Shown in pieces: positions 51,401-59,803 of a stretch of 64,000 nt of DNA; position 1 is the first letter of the stretch; every line of letters begins with the position of its first letter. The stretch is taken from positions 62,001-126,000 of the forward strand of contig NZ_CABJFS010000005.1 of assembly GCF_902364945.1 (NCBI RefSeq). The letters are read 5' to 3'. The notes under the pieces were generated by a model. The model made no database searches. It saw nothing but the letters and a program-made list of their open reading frames with translations, and was not told the origin of the DNA. Origin of the DNA: Collinsella aerofaciens. GTDB lineage: Bacteria > Actinomycetota > Coriobacteriia > Coriobacteriales > Coriobacteriaceae. Both the position numbers and the translations under genes were made by a program.

Positions 51401-52800
51401 TTAACGGTCGTTTCGTTGCCGATATGAAGTCGCCCCGCACCCCCGATAACGAGGAGCCGGCTGCCGAGCGCGCCTGCGACTTCCGCCCCGTCGACAAGGG
51501 CTTCACCGAGGAGATGGCGCTGGCTGAGGCCGAGCGCTGCCTCAACTGCAAGAAGCCGTTCTGTGTTGAGGGCTGCCCCGTCAACATCAACATCCCCCGC
51601 TTTATCGAGCAGATCCGCGCGAAGGACTTCGGCGGCGCTCTCGATACCATCCGCGAGGACTCCATGCTTCCCGCCATCTGCGGCCGCGTCTGCCCGCAGG
51701 AGAACCAGTGCGAGGGCAAGTGCATCCGTGGCAAGAAGTCCGAGCCCGTGGCCATCGGCCAGCTCGAGCGCTTCCTGGGTGACCGCCCCGAGCTCGCTTC
51801 CACGCCCAAGATGGCTCCCAAGAACGGCAAGAAGGTCGCCGTCGTCGGCTCCGGCCCGTCCGGCATCACCTGCGCCGGCGAGCTCGCCCGCAACGGCTTT
51901 GACGTCACCGTCTTCGAGGCATTCTTCACCGGCGGCGGCGTGCTGGTCTACGGCATCCCCGAGTTCCGTCTGCCCAAGGCAGTCGTCAAGCGCGAGATTG
52001 ACGGCCTGGAGGACATGGGCGTCAAGTTTGAGTACAACTCCGTCGTGGGTAACATGGCCACGGCCGAGGAGCTGTTCGAGCAGGGCTTCGACGCCATCTA
52101 CGTGGCGACCGGCGCTGGCCTGCCCAAGTTCCTCAACGTCCCCGGCGAGAACCTGCCCAACGTCTTCTTCGCGAACGAGTACCTCACCCGCGTGAACCTG
52201 ATGAAGGCCAACAAGTTCCCCGAGTACGACACCCCCACCAAGCACGGCAAGAACGTCGTCGTCTTTGGTGGCGGCAACGTGGCTATGGACGCCGTCCGTA
52301 CCGCCAAGCGCCTGGGCGCCGAGCACGCCATCATCGCTTACCGCCGTACCGAGGACGAGATGCCCTGCCGTCGCGCCGAGCTGCACCATGCTAAGGCCGA
52401 GGGCGTCGAGGTTCTGCCGCTCGTCTCCCCGCTCGAGTTTGTCGCTGGCGAGGACGGCTCCGTGTGCGCCGTCAAGGTCCAGAAGATGGAGCTCGGCGAG
52501 CCCGACGAGTCCGGCCGTCGTCGCCCGGTGCCCATCGAGGGCGCCATCGAGGAGATCCCCTGCGACGTCGCGATCTCGGCTATCGGCACCAACGCCAACC
52601 CCTTCGCTGCCAAGATCGGCGGCAAGATGGAGCTCAACAAGTGGGGCTACATCGTCGCCGACGAGGAGACCGGCCAGACCACCGATCCCCGCATCTGGGC
52701 CGGCGGCGACATCGTCACCGGTGCCGCTACGGTCATTCTGGCGATGGGCGCCGGCAAGAAGGCCGCCGCTTCCATCACCAAGAGCCTGCTGGGCGAGTAA
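51391..52800 (+). CDS. nfnB: NADH-dependent ferredoxin:NADP oxidoreductase, large subunit (NfnB-like; GltB-like flavoprotein)
   Basis: 469 residues. The N-terminal domain carries cysteines for two [4Fe-4S] clusters (CLNCKKPFCVEGCP and CGRVCPQENQCEGKC), followed by FAD site GSGPSGITCAGELA and NADPH site GGGNVAMDAVRTAKRLG, and closing GGDIVTGAATVILAMGAGKKAA. As a stand-alone glutamate synthase small subunit it would need GltA, which is absent; the adjacent NfnA-like gene makes the Nfn assignment much more likely. Uses ferredoxin that the Ech hydrogenase also uses. Confidence 0.9.
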   Translation: MPLVNGRFVADMKSPRTPDNEEPAAERACDFRPVDKGFTEEMALAEAERCLNCKKPFCVEGCPVNINIPRFIEQIRAKDFGGALDTIREDSMLPAICGRVCPQENQCEGKCIRGKKSEPVAIGQLERFLGDRPELASTPKMAPKNGKKVAVVGSGPSGITCAGELARNGFDVTVFEAFFTGGGVLVYGIPEFRLPKAVVKREIDGLEDMGVKFEYNSVVGNMATAEELFEQGFDAIYVATGAGLPKFLNVPGENLPNVFFANEYLTRVNLMKANKFPEYDTPTKHGKNVVVFGGGNVAMDAVRTAKRLGAEHAIIAYRRTEDEMPCRRAELHHAKAEGVEVLPLVSPLEFVAGEDGSVCAVKVQKMELGEPDESGRRRPVPIEGAIEEIPCDVAISAIGTNANPFAAKIGGKMELNKWGYIVADEETGQTTDPRIWAGGDIVTGAATVILAMGAGKKAAASITKSLLGE

Positions 52801-52829
52801 TCACCTACAGCGCTCGCCATCAAACGGCA

Positions 52830-52867
52830 AAGTCCCCGTCGAGCACACGCCCGGCGGGGACTTTTTT
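52830..52867 (+). terminator. Terminator after nfnAB
   Basis: AGTCCCCG (52831-52838) pairs with CGGGGACT (52855-52862), then TTTTTTC. Confidence 0.88.
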
Positions 52868-52881
52868 CTATGCCGGCCGCC

Positions 52882-52922
52882 CCAACCACCACGATGGGGA
52901 CAGGCACCTTTGTGGTGGTTGG
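52882..52922. repeat. CCAACCACCAC palindrome with GGGGACAGGCACC centre
   Basis: CCAACCACCAC (52882-52892) and GTGGTGGTTGG (52912-52922) enclose TGGGGACAGGCACC. Closely related to the copies at 54248 and 57671. Confidence 0.75.
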
Positions 52923-52942
52923 GGACTTGCCCGGTCGTTTTG

Positions 52943-52997
52943 TCTCAATCTGTAACAGTTAGAGGCTAAATATCCCGCTTGGTGTTACAGATTGAGA
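52943..52997. repeat. TCTCAATCTGTAACA palindrome, single unit
   Basis: Perfect 15-base arms, 52943-52957 and 52983-52997. Same outer sequence as the triple array near 37 kb, with loop GGCTAAATATCCCGC. Between nfnB and a wall-protein gene. Confidence 0.85.
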
Positions 52998-53034
52998 TTG
53001 TGCTGAAGCCGAGGATGGGCGCCGTCGCCAAAAC

Positions 53035-54219
53035 CTAACGCTTGCGGCGCTTGGTCGCAGCGATGCCTGCCGCGGCAACGGTTGCGCCGGCGATGCCCAG
53101 GGCGGCGACCGTCATCGCGGCGCTATCGCCCGAGGCGGCCAGGGCGGTGTCGGCTTTCTCGGCCGGAGCGGCCTTGGCGACCGTTTTGGTCACCGTAATC
53201 GTCTTAGCTGACGTTACGGCAGGCTTGACCTCCGGTTTGACCCCCGGCTTCTGCTCGGGCTTCACCTCGGGCTTCACCTCGGGCTTGACCTCGGGCTGCG
53301 GCGCCGGCATCTCCGGGTCGACCGGGACCGGCTTAGCCTCGGGCGTAAACGTCAGGTCGGTGATTAGCCATAGCGTACGGAACAAGCCGGGAACAGGCGC
53401 ATGCTCGCTTGCCTTATCCACCCGATAACTGCACTCCACGCCATTGACCATCAGTTTAATGTTAGACGTAAAGAAGAAATCCCACGCCGGCTTAAAGTAC
53501 AGGCCATAGCGATAGGTCACACCAGATTTAAAAGCGTCGATGTGGTTGGTGATTTTCCGGTCCCAGAATATATCGGAGTTCACTTCACTGCCATCGCTGC
53601 CCGTCCAGAACTCACACTGAAGAATGGAGTTCGAGCCCGCCGGAGTGTCTGCCGTAAAGTCCGGTTTATCGCCCGCCCTAAAGATGGTGGTGGCGTCGTC
53701 AATCTCGATAACGTCGATAGTTTGCCAATCATCAACCGGCTGCTCGCACAGCATATTGGCCGCATTGGGCGCAAACACGCCATCGACGGTCTTATCTGTC
53801 ACGTCGGTCACACCATGCGACGTAATGGCGTCGTTTGCCGGCGCGGCGGCGTTGTCGCTGGGATTGTTTTGTTCAGCGGGTGCCGCATTGTTAGACTCAT
53901 CGGCGGCGTCAGCCGGAGTCGTCTGCTGAGGTTCGGCGACAGTTTGTGCCGCCAGAGCAGCGTCGGTTGCAGGCGTGGTCGCCGGAGCCGCATCCTCCGC
54001 AACTGCCGGCGTCACCAGAGCTGCGGCAACCTCGCCCGTCGCGGCGGCGGAATCCGCGCACTCGGTCGCGAGCGCCACGCTCGGCAGCAGTAGCTGGACG
54101 ATCATGAGTGCGCACGCACCGACGCTGGCAATCTTCACGCCCACGCAACGCCAAGTACCGTGAACGAGCGAGCAAGCGCGCTCGCGCTGGGTTTGCTTAT
54201 CAAAGTGGCTTCCGTTCAT
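53035..54219 (-). CDS. Putative cell-wall-anchored surface protein
   Basis: 394 residues from the ATG at 54219 (GGGAGG at 5 bases). N-terminus CSLVHGTWRCVGVKIASVGA followed by a hydrophobic core and LPSVALA is a long signal peptide, near-identical in pattern to the one at 56044. Then an Ala/Pro/Thr/Asn-rich stalk (about 50-135), a beta-rich domain (about 150-300), a PEVKPEVKPEQKP-type wall-spanning repeat, and a C-terminal signal: LAASGDSAA, a hydrophobic stretch and KRRKR. That tail has the layout of a sortase signal but with LAASG in place of LPxTG. Function unknown. Confidence 0.8.
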   Translation of the reverse strand: MNGSHFDKQTQRERACSLVHGTWRCVGVKIASVGACALMIVQLLLPSVALATECADSAAATGEVAAALVTPAVAEDAAPATTPATDAALAAQTVAEPQQTTPADAADESNNAAPAEQNNPSDNAAAPANDAITSHGVTDVTDKTVDGVFAPNAANMLCEQPVDDWQTIDVIEIDDATTIFRAGDKPDFTADTPAGSNSILQCEFWTGSDGSEVNSDIFWDRKITNHIDAFKSGVTYRYGLYFKPAWDFFFTSNIKLMVNGVECSYRVDKASEHAPVPGLFRTLWLITDLTFTPEAKPVPVDPEMPAPQPEVKPEVKPEVKPEQKPGVKPEVKPAVTSAKTITVTKTVAKAAPAEKADTALAASGDSAAMTVAALGIAGATVAAAGIAATKRRKR

Positions 54220-54247
54220 AACGGCCTCCCTAATCGAAGGATTAACG

Positions 54248-54279
54248 CCACTACAAAGGCGCCTGTCCCTTTGCGGTGG
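54248..54279. repeat. CCACTACAAAGG / CCTTTGCGGTGG palindrome
   Basis: Member of the GGGACAG family (centre GCGCCTGTCCC) in the 205-base gap between the two surface-protein genes, upstream of the 53035-54219 gene. Confidence 0.65.
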
Positions 54280-54424
54280 TCCTGTACAACCAAGATGCGC
54301 CAAATGGCCCCGTACGCCTAGGTTCGTACATGCGAGCCCAGGCTGTTACCTACGAAAATACAAAAAGCTGCCGCGAAGACACTTATGCCCACACAGCGGA
54401 TAAAAATGGCTGTGAAAGCTAATG

Positions 54425-56044
54425 CTAGCTGCTGCGGCGCTTGGACGCGACGAAGCCGGCGCCGATGACGGACGCACCGGCAATGCCGAGGGCTGCCGCC
54501 GCCATCGCAGCGTTGTCGCCTGTGGCAGCCAGAACACCGGAAGCGTTTTTGGCGCCGGCGGCAGTCTTGGTCGTAACGGTCTTGGTGACCGCCGTGGCGG
54601 TCTTTACGTCCTTGTCTACGGACTTGAGGCCAGGCTTCTGCTCGGGATTGGGTATGGGGTCGGGATCGGGCTCCGGCGTCGGCTCTGGATCGGGCGTCGG
54701 CTCCGGCTCCTGTCCGTCTCCAAAATCAATCACTACATCATGGGCGACCTCAGCAGAACCGACGATATCCGTAATGGCAGACGAACCGGCAACACCGACG
54801 ACCTGCCCGTTCTGGGAGCTCGGCCATTTCCCCGTATCGACAACCTTTTTCACATCGCGCACGGCACCGTCCGTCGGAGTCGTAATCATCGCGTTTCCTC
54901 GTAAATCGATCATCGCGGCACGGAACAGCGTCGCAGTCGCGTCGTTGCAGTTGATCGCATAGATTCCCGCAGTCGCGCCCGAGGCCTCAATCTTCGATTT
55001 GCGAATCTTGATACGAGGCGTTTCCGACCCGGTGTTTGCCTCTGCCATGATTCCAAAACTTTGATTGCGGACGGCATCGATGCCGTTTGCAGCAGACAGG
55101 CTTCGAGACGTAAGATTCGACTCCTCGACAAGCATCCACACCGCACCGCTTTGCGAACGCGCGCTGATGCCCGCCGAGAGCGAAGCCGCACTGCCGGCGG
55201 AAAGCGCGACATCGGCTCTGTTGACGATTTTCATGAGGGTATTCTTTTTGATACCGACCGTATTGATGCACACGGAAACCTGCCAGGCATCGGCTGTCTT
55301 GATCGACAGGTTGGCGGCATCGATCGTGACGTCGCCCCCGTGCACGGAGACATAATCCGGTTCTTCCTGCTCGCCTTCCTGAGCAGCGTGTCTACTGGGA
55401 AGGTTATCGGCAAAGATACCGTAGGTGCCCACCGTTGGACGCCAAGATCCTTCCGCCGATTTTGCCTCGATTTTGACATCGGCGCCCTTATCGATCGTCA
55501 CGCTGCCGGCCGTCGCGCGAATGCCCGTCGCACTGTTCACTGCGCCCGAAGCCGTCACGTTGACGTTGGCGCCGCTGATGGTCACATCGCCACCCGCATT
55601 GCCGTCGCCTTCCGCCGCAATCACATCGGTCTGGGCCGTCGCATTAAGGGTGCCGTCGCCGGTAATGGCAAGGTTGCCGTTCTTGGCAGCAATAGCGCTC
55701 TGACCGGCATCGGCCGTGATGGTGTTGGTGCCCGCCACATCGATGGTGAGGTTGCCCTGAGCGCTGATGCCGGTACCGTCGTAGCCGTTGAGCTTCATGT
55801 CGTTAGCGCCATCCCAGGACCAGGTTCCCGCATCGTCGCCGGCGGCAGTGCCCGCGTCGTACTGCGTGCCGCCCACGTTGACCCAGTCGGCGGCGAGCGC
55901 CACGCTCGGCAGCAGCAGCTGGCCGGCCATGAGCGCGCAAGCCCCCGCGCAGGCAAGCTTGGCGCCCACGCGACGCCACGTTCCATGAGAGAGCGCGCAC
56001 GAGCAGCCGTGGTCGATTGGGTTGTCATGGATTTGCTTTCGCAT
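54425..56044 (-). CDS. Putative cell-wall-anchored protein with right-handed beta-helix
   Basis: 539 residues from the ATG at 56044 (AAGGAGG at 6 bases). Signal peptide of the same SHGTWRRVGAKLACAGACAL ... LPSVALA type as its neighbour. The mature part starts with GTWSWDGANDMKLNGYDGTG, typical of carbohydrate-binding beta-helix surface proteins, and continues as short beta repeats with many Asn, Thr, Ala (about 70-400). Then an E/D-P-rich spacer (EPTPDPEPTPEPDPDPIP) and a C-terminal signal LAATGDNAA, hydrophobic stretch and KRRSS. Probably attached by sortase to the wall; ligand unknown. Confidence 0.82.
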   Translation of the reverse strand: MRKQIHDNPIDHGCSCALSHGTWRRVGAKLACAGACALMAGQLLLPSVALAADWVNVGGTQYDAGTAAGDDAGTWSWDGANDMKLNGYDGTGISAQGNLTIDVAGTNTITADAGQSAIAAKNGNLAITGDGTLNATAQTDVIAAEGDGNAGGDVTISGANVNVTASGAVNSATGIRATAGSVTIDKGADVKIEAKSAEGSWRPTVGTYGIFADNLPSRHAAQEGEQEEPDYVSVHGGDVTIDAANLSIKTADAWQVSVCINTVGIKKNTLMKIVNRADVALSAGSAASLSAGISARSQSGAVWMLVEESNLTSRSLSAANGIDAVRNQSFGIMAEANTGSETPRIKIRKSKIEASGATAGIYAINCNDATATLFRAAMIDLRGNAMITTPTDGAVRDVKKVVDTGKWPSSQNGQVVGVAGSSAITDIVGSAEVAHDVVIDFGDGQEPEPTPDPEPTPEPDPDPIPNPEQKPGLKSVDKDVKTATAVTKTVTTKTAAGAKNASGVLAATGDNAAMAAAALGIAGASVIGAGFVASKRRSS

Positions 56045-56261
56045 GTGAGCCTCCTTGTCGTAAGGGGTGCTTCTATAACACCATGTTACGGGAAGATATC
56101 CGGATCCTGGGACACAAATTCTCATGTGGCGCACCTGCCAGCGCAAAAGGCAACGAGCATGCAATTGGCAAGCGCACCCCGCCCCCCACGAAAGGCCTGC
56201 CCCCTACCGTCATGGTCTACAATCGAGGGCACGATTGTTCCGTCCACCCAAAGGACCGTCC

Positions 56262-57665
56262 TTGAACCTGAGTAAGCCTAAAATCAACGCGCTTCTGGCA
56301 CTTGCGCTCTTTACCTTTGTCTTTCTTGCCGCCGAGTTTCGATTCGACATCAATGTCGGGCTACTCACCGGTGCCGAACGCGTTGTGCTCGCACAGGGCT
56401 TTATCCTGGACGCCAGCGTGATCGGCTTTATCGGATATGCGCCGCTGCTCGGGCTCGCACAGCGCAAAGGCCGGCCTCAGGCAGTTGTCAGCGCCGCCGT
56501 CCCCATCGCCATCTTGGGGTTGACTCAGATTCAGTCCCCCACGAGCCCGCTTGCGCTCGAGATCCTGGGATGCCTCGCATTCCTCGGACTCGGCCTACTG
56601 GGCGGCGCGGCACACCATGCCTTCGCAACGACATTCCAAGACGATCCCAAGCTCGCCACCGGTGCGGGAGCAGCCTATGCCGCGGGCATCCTGATGCAGT
56701 TCGCCATCAACCTGCTCAATTGCGGTGGCATCGTCGAGCTCATCATTCTTGGCGCGGCAACGATCGCCATCTCTGCCCTCAGCGTCGTTCCCCAAAAGGC
56801 TGCCGAGAGCTCCAGCCCCGCCATCAATCCCTTTGTTGAGCCATCGCACGCCCTTGCCAAGCAGGCGTGTTGGAGCATCGCGCTCGTCCTGATTCTTGCC
56901 TGCTTGTTCTCGACCCTCGACAACGTGGTCACGCTCCCCAACGCCCACGGCACCATTGCCGTGCAAACATGGCCGCGCCTCTTTTTGGCGGCGAGCGGCC
57001 TTGCCGCCGGCATTATCTTTGATCTTGCCGAGCGCCGATACATGGGACTTGTCATGCTCGGCATCGCCGTGCTCTCGACCATTTCCATCCTGGCCGTGGA
57101 AGCCGGCGCCGATCCCAACCTGGGCCTTGTCGTCTTTTACCTGAGCTCGGGCTTTTTCGTCACGTTCTTTACCGCCACGTTTACTCAGCTGGCACCGCGC
57201 ATGCACGTGCCCGCCTTCTGGGCCGGCATGGGCCGTGCGGCCAATAACGTGTGCGCGTTCACCACGTCGGGCGTCTCGCTTGCGCTTGTGACCTCTGGCA
57301 ACGTCGCCCTCATCATGATTGGCGCGGTCGTGCTTCTCGTCGCCGCCTGCGCAGCATTCGTGGCAGCCGGCTTGTTCCGCCTGCCCCAAACCGAGCAGGA
57401 GCGCGAACATCAACAGCTTGCCGAGGAGGCACTGGCAGCACCGAGTATCGAGGAGCAGCGTCAGGTCTTCATCGTCAACCACGCTCTCACCCCGCGCGAA
57501 GTCGACGTGCTCATAGCCGTGACCCAGGATGAACGCCCGCTCAAGCAGATCGCCGAGGAGCTCGGCATCTCGATGCGCATGGTACAGCGCCACCTGAGCT
57601 CCATTTATCAAAAGACCGACACGCAGACGCGCGCCGGTCTCACCAAGGCCTTTCCCTCGGCCTAA
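56262..57665 (+). CDS. Polytopic membrane protein with C-terminal LuxR-type HTH
   Basis: 467 residues from TTG 56262, which has AAAGGA 6 bases upstream and gives a protein that begins just before the first helix (LNLSKPKINALLALALFTFV). About twelve helices fill residues 8-385, resembling an MFS-like fold, then a soluble LuxR-type helix-turn-helix: LTPREVDVLIAVTQDERPLK ... ISMRMVQRHLSSIYQKT. This architecture is abundant in Coriobacteriia such as Eggerthella, where members control nearby catabolic genes in response to small molecules. Here the next gene is convergent, so the target is unclear; the divergent surface protein at 54425-56044 is a candidate. Confidence 0.9.
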   Translation: MNLSKPKINALLALALFTFVFLAAEFRFDINVGLLTGAERVVLAQGFILDASVIGFIGYAPLLGLAQRKGRPQAVVSAAVPIAILGLTQIQSPTSPLALEILGCLAFLGLGLLGGAAHHAFATTFQDDPKLATGAGAAYAAGILMQFAINLLNCGGIVELIILGAATIAISALSVVPQKAAESSSPAINPFVEPSHALAKQACWSIALVLILACLFSTLDNVVTLPNAHGTIAVQTWPRLFLAASGLAAGIIFDLAERRYMGLVMLGIAVLSTISILAVEAGADPNLGLVVFYLSSGFFVTFFTATFTQLAPRMHVPAFWAGMGRAANNVCAFTTSGVSLALVTSGNVALIMIGAVVLLVAACAAFVAAGLFRLPQTEQEREHQQLAEEALAAPSIEEQRQVFIVNHALTPREVDVLIAVTQDERPLKQIAEELGISMRMVQRHLSSIYQKTDTQTRAGLTKAFPSA

Positions 57666-57670
57666 AACAA

Positions 57671-57711
57671 AAACCACCACAAAGGTGCCCGTGTCCCCCT
57701 TGTGGTGGTTT
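57671..57711. repeat. AAACCACCACAA palindrome; probable shared terminator
   Basis: AAACCACCACAA (57671-57682) and TTGTGGTGGTTT (57700-57711) enclose AGGTGCCCGTGTCCCCC. Lies between two convergent genes; the T/A runs at its ends could end transcription both ways. Confidence 0.75.
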
Positions 57712-57717
57712 GGTCGG

Positions 57718-58341
57718 TTAGTCTTCGAGCTGCGCTACTTTGTAGCGGTAGGCAGCGGCGATAACGTCTTTGCAGCCCTCGCGGCCCAGCTTGGCGCGGT
57801 TGACGACGATGTCCTTACCGCTCGTCATCTTCCACTTGCCGGCGCTATAGCGCTTATAGAACGCCTCGCGCGCCTTCTGCTGCTGCTTGACCAGCTTGGC
57901 GCCCTTCTTTTTGTTAAGGCCACGCTTCTTGCGCACAATCTCGACGCGATCCTCAAAGGGTGCGGTCACCAACACAGCAATGTGGTTGGGGTTGTTACGC
58001 AGCAGATAATCGGACAGACGACCCTCGATAATGCAGCTCTCGGTCTCGCCCAGGTCCAAGATCACCTGGCTCATCTTTTGGAACAACTTATCCGAGTACG
58101 AACGCGCATCGTAGCGGTCGGGCAGAAACGCCATGTTCTCCACAGCCAGACGCTCGTCGTAGGCGGCCATCTTATCGAGCGACTCGCCCGCGCGCAGCGA
58201 CGCACGCACCAGCAGCTCGTTGTCATACAGCGGAATCCCCAACTCGTCGGCAAGCATGCGACCAATCTCGTGGCCCTCGGCGCCAAAGTCGCGCGCGATG
58301 GAAATGACCACAGGATTCTTCTTATTCTCCAGATCGCTCAT
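57718..58341 (-). CDS. Cytidylate kinase-like protein
   Basis: 207 residues from the ATG at 58341 (AAAGGA upstream). Matches the cytidylate-kinase-2 family: VVISIARDFGAEGHEIGRML at the nucleotide-binding end, where the usual GxxGxGKT is replaced by GAEGHEIG, as is normal for this family, then CIIEGRLSDYLL and an Arg/Lys-rich lid (RKKRGLNKKKGAKLVKQ). The family's substrate is uncertain; housekeeping Cmk is a different gene. It stands downstream of the amino-acid transporter on the same strand. Confidence 0.85.
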   Translation of the reverse strand: MSDLENKKNPVVISIARDFGAEGHEIGRMLADELGIPLYDNELLVRASLRAGESLDKMAAYDERLAVENMAFLPDRYDARSYSDKLFQKMSQVILDLGETESCIIEGRLSDYLLRNNPNHIAVLVTAPFEDRVEIVRKKRGLNKKKGAKLVKQQQKAREAFYKRYSAGKWKMTSGKDIVVNRAKLGREGCKDVIAAAYRYKVAQLED

Positions 58342-58357
58342 CGCGATTCCTTTCTCT

Positions 58358-58388
58358 ATGTGACAAAGGGGCTGTCCCTTTGCCACAT
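58358..58388. repeat. ATGTGACAAAGGG / CCCTTTGCCACAT palindrome
   Basis: 13-base arms with one mismatch and centre GCTGT (58358-58370, 58376-58388), another GGGACAG-family copy. It overlaps the leader of the cytidylate-kinase-like gene and follows the permease stop, so it may act as a terminator. Confidence 0.7.
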
Positions 58389-58389
58389 T

Positions 58390-59028
58390 CTACGCTGCCA
58401 CCATTCGCCTCTGATATGCCCTCACCAGCAGCGAGATACCAAAGTTGAGCACAAAGTACATCGCAAACACCAGGCCGTAGAGCATAAGCACCTGCGACAG
58501 ATCGATCGCGTGGGCCATCACAACATTTGCCGTGTACATGAGCTCGGCCACGTTAATGCCCGAAAGATACGAGCTGTCCTTGATGACGGTCGTGCACTGG
58601 CTAAACAGCGCCGGGATGATTGTCTTAAACGTCTGCGGCAGAATGATGTAGCGCATGGTGGCAAAGAAGCCAAAGCCCTGGCTCTGCGCTGCCTCAAACT
58701 GGCCGCGCGGAATCGAGTTGAGGCCGCCGCGCACAATCTCGGCCATAACAGCGCTGGTAAACAGCGTAAAGGCGATGGTCGAAATCACAATGTCCAAACC
58801 CTGCACCGTAAAGTAGATAAACAGGATCCACAGCAGGTTCGGCGTGCAGCGGAACAGCTCGATATAGGCGCTCACCAAAATACGGAACGGACGGGGCGCA
58901 TAGCTCTTAACGAGCGCCAGCACCGTGCCAAAGATGAGCGAGAAAAAGATCGACAGTACCGAGATCTCAATGGTCTTAACAAAGCCGCCCCAAATGTAGA
59001 GCAGGTTGGTCGCGTTGAAGATTTCCAT
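58390..59028 (-). CDS. Polar amino-acid ABC transporter permease (second)
   Basis: 212 residues, His/Glu/Gln/Arg-family permease with five helices. The EAA-type ATPase-contact loop reads SIPRGQFEAAQSQGFGFFAT. It ends the transporter operon and starts 3 bases after the other permease gene. The two permeases should form a heterodimer with the ATPase at 60688 and the binding protein at 59804. Confidence 0.93.
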   Translation of the reverse strand: MEIFNATNLLYIWGGFVKTIEISVLSIFFSLIFGTVLALVKSYAPRPFRILVSAYIELFRCTPNLLWILFIYFTVQGLDIVISTIAFTLFTSAVMAEIVRGGLNSIPRGQFEAAQSQGFGFFATMRYIILPQTFKTIIPALFSQCTTVIKDSSYLSGINVAELMYTANVVMAHAIDLSQVLMLYGLVFAMYFVLNFGISLLVRAYQRRMVAA

Positions 59029-59031
59029 GCG

Positions 59032-59778
59032 CTAGGCCTCCTCTACGTTGTCGAGTCCCAGCTCGGCCAGGCTCACGCCGCGCGGACGCTCCTTGGAGCG
59101 GCGCTCGAGCCACTGCACCAGCATGGCGAGCGGAAAGCAGATGATGAAATACATAAGGCAGCAGACGATGTATCCCTGCAGGTACCCGTACAGACTCACA
59201 AAGTTGTCGGAACGGTACATAAGGTCGCCGCCGGCCACAAGCGCCAGCACCGACGTGTTCTTGACTAGGTTGAGTGCCTGGTTACACAGCGGCGGCAGAA
59301 TGATCTTGAACGTCTGGGGCAGCACGATGTACCAGTAGGCCTGCGCACGGGTGAAGCCCTGGCTCTGGGCCGCCTCCATCTGACCGCGCGGAACCGCCTC
59401 GATACCGGTGCGGATGACCTCGGAAATGTAGGCCGCGTGATACAGGCCCACACCCAAGAAGCCCAGCACGAACGGCGCAATGCGCACCGGCTGGTCGGCA
59501 CCGGTTATGGCCTGCAAAAACTGCGGACCGGCCATGTACATAAAGAGCACCTGCACGGGCAACGGGGTGTTCTGGTAAAACTCCACGTACACGCGGCTTA
59601 TGGCGCGCAGCACGCGCGAGCGAGTGGTAGAGAACACGCCCAGCAGCGTGCCCAGCACCAGCGACAGCAGCAGGCCGGCAACGACCACTTGCAGCGTCAC
59701 GCCAAAGCCCTCCCAGAAGGGCCCCATGTTTTGAAATGTCGTCGACCAACGGTCGGCGTCAAATAATCCTTCGAGCAT
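59032..59778 (-). CDS. Polar amino-acid ABC transporter permease (first)
   Basis: 248 residues from the ATG at 59778 (GGAAGGAA upstream). Permease with the EAA loop AVPRGQMEAAQSQGFTRAQA. Five to six helices, typical VYVEFYQNTPLPVQVLFMYM segment. The last residues (RSKERPRGVSLAELGLDN) are cytoplasmic. Partner of the permease downstream. Confidence 0.93.
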   Translation of the reverse strand: MLEGLFDADRWSTTFQNMGPFWEGFGVTLQVVVAGLLLSLVLGTLLGVFSTTRSRVLRAISRVYVEFYQNTPLPVQVLFMYMAGPQFLQAITGADQPVRIAPFVLGFLGVGLYHAAYISEVIRTGIEAVPRGQMEAAQSQGFTRAQAYWYIVLPQTFKIILPPLCNQALNLVKNTSVLALVAGGDLMYRSDNFVSLYGYLQGYIVCCLMYFIICFPLAMLVQWLERRSKERPRGVSLAELGLDNVEEA

Positions 59779-59803
59779 TTGATTCCTTCCTTGGACGATG
59801 CGC

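Noticed and set aside
51391..52800. Glutamate synthase small subunit
   Set aside because: The sequence fits, but there is no large subunit gene and the overlapping upstream gene is an NfnA-type flavoprotein.
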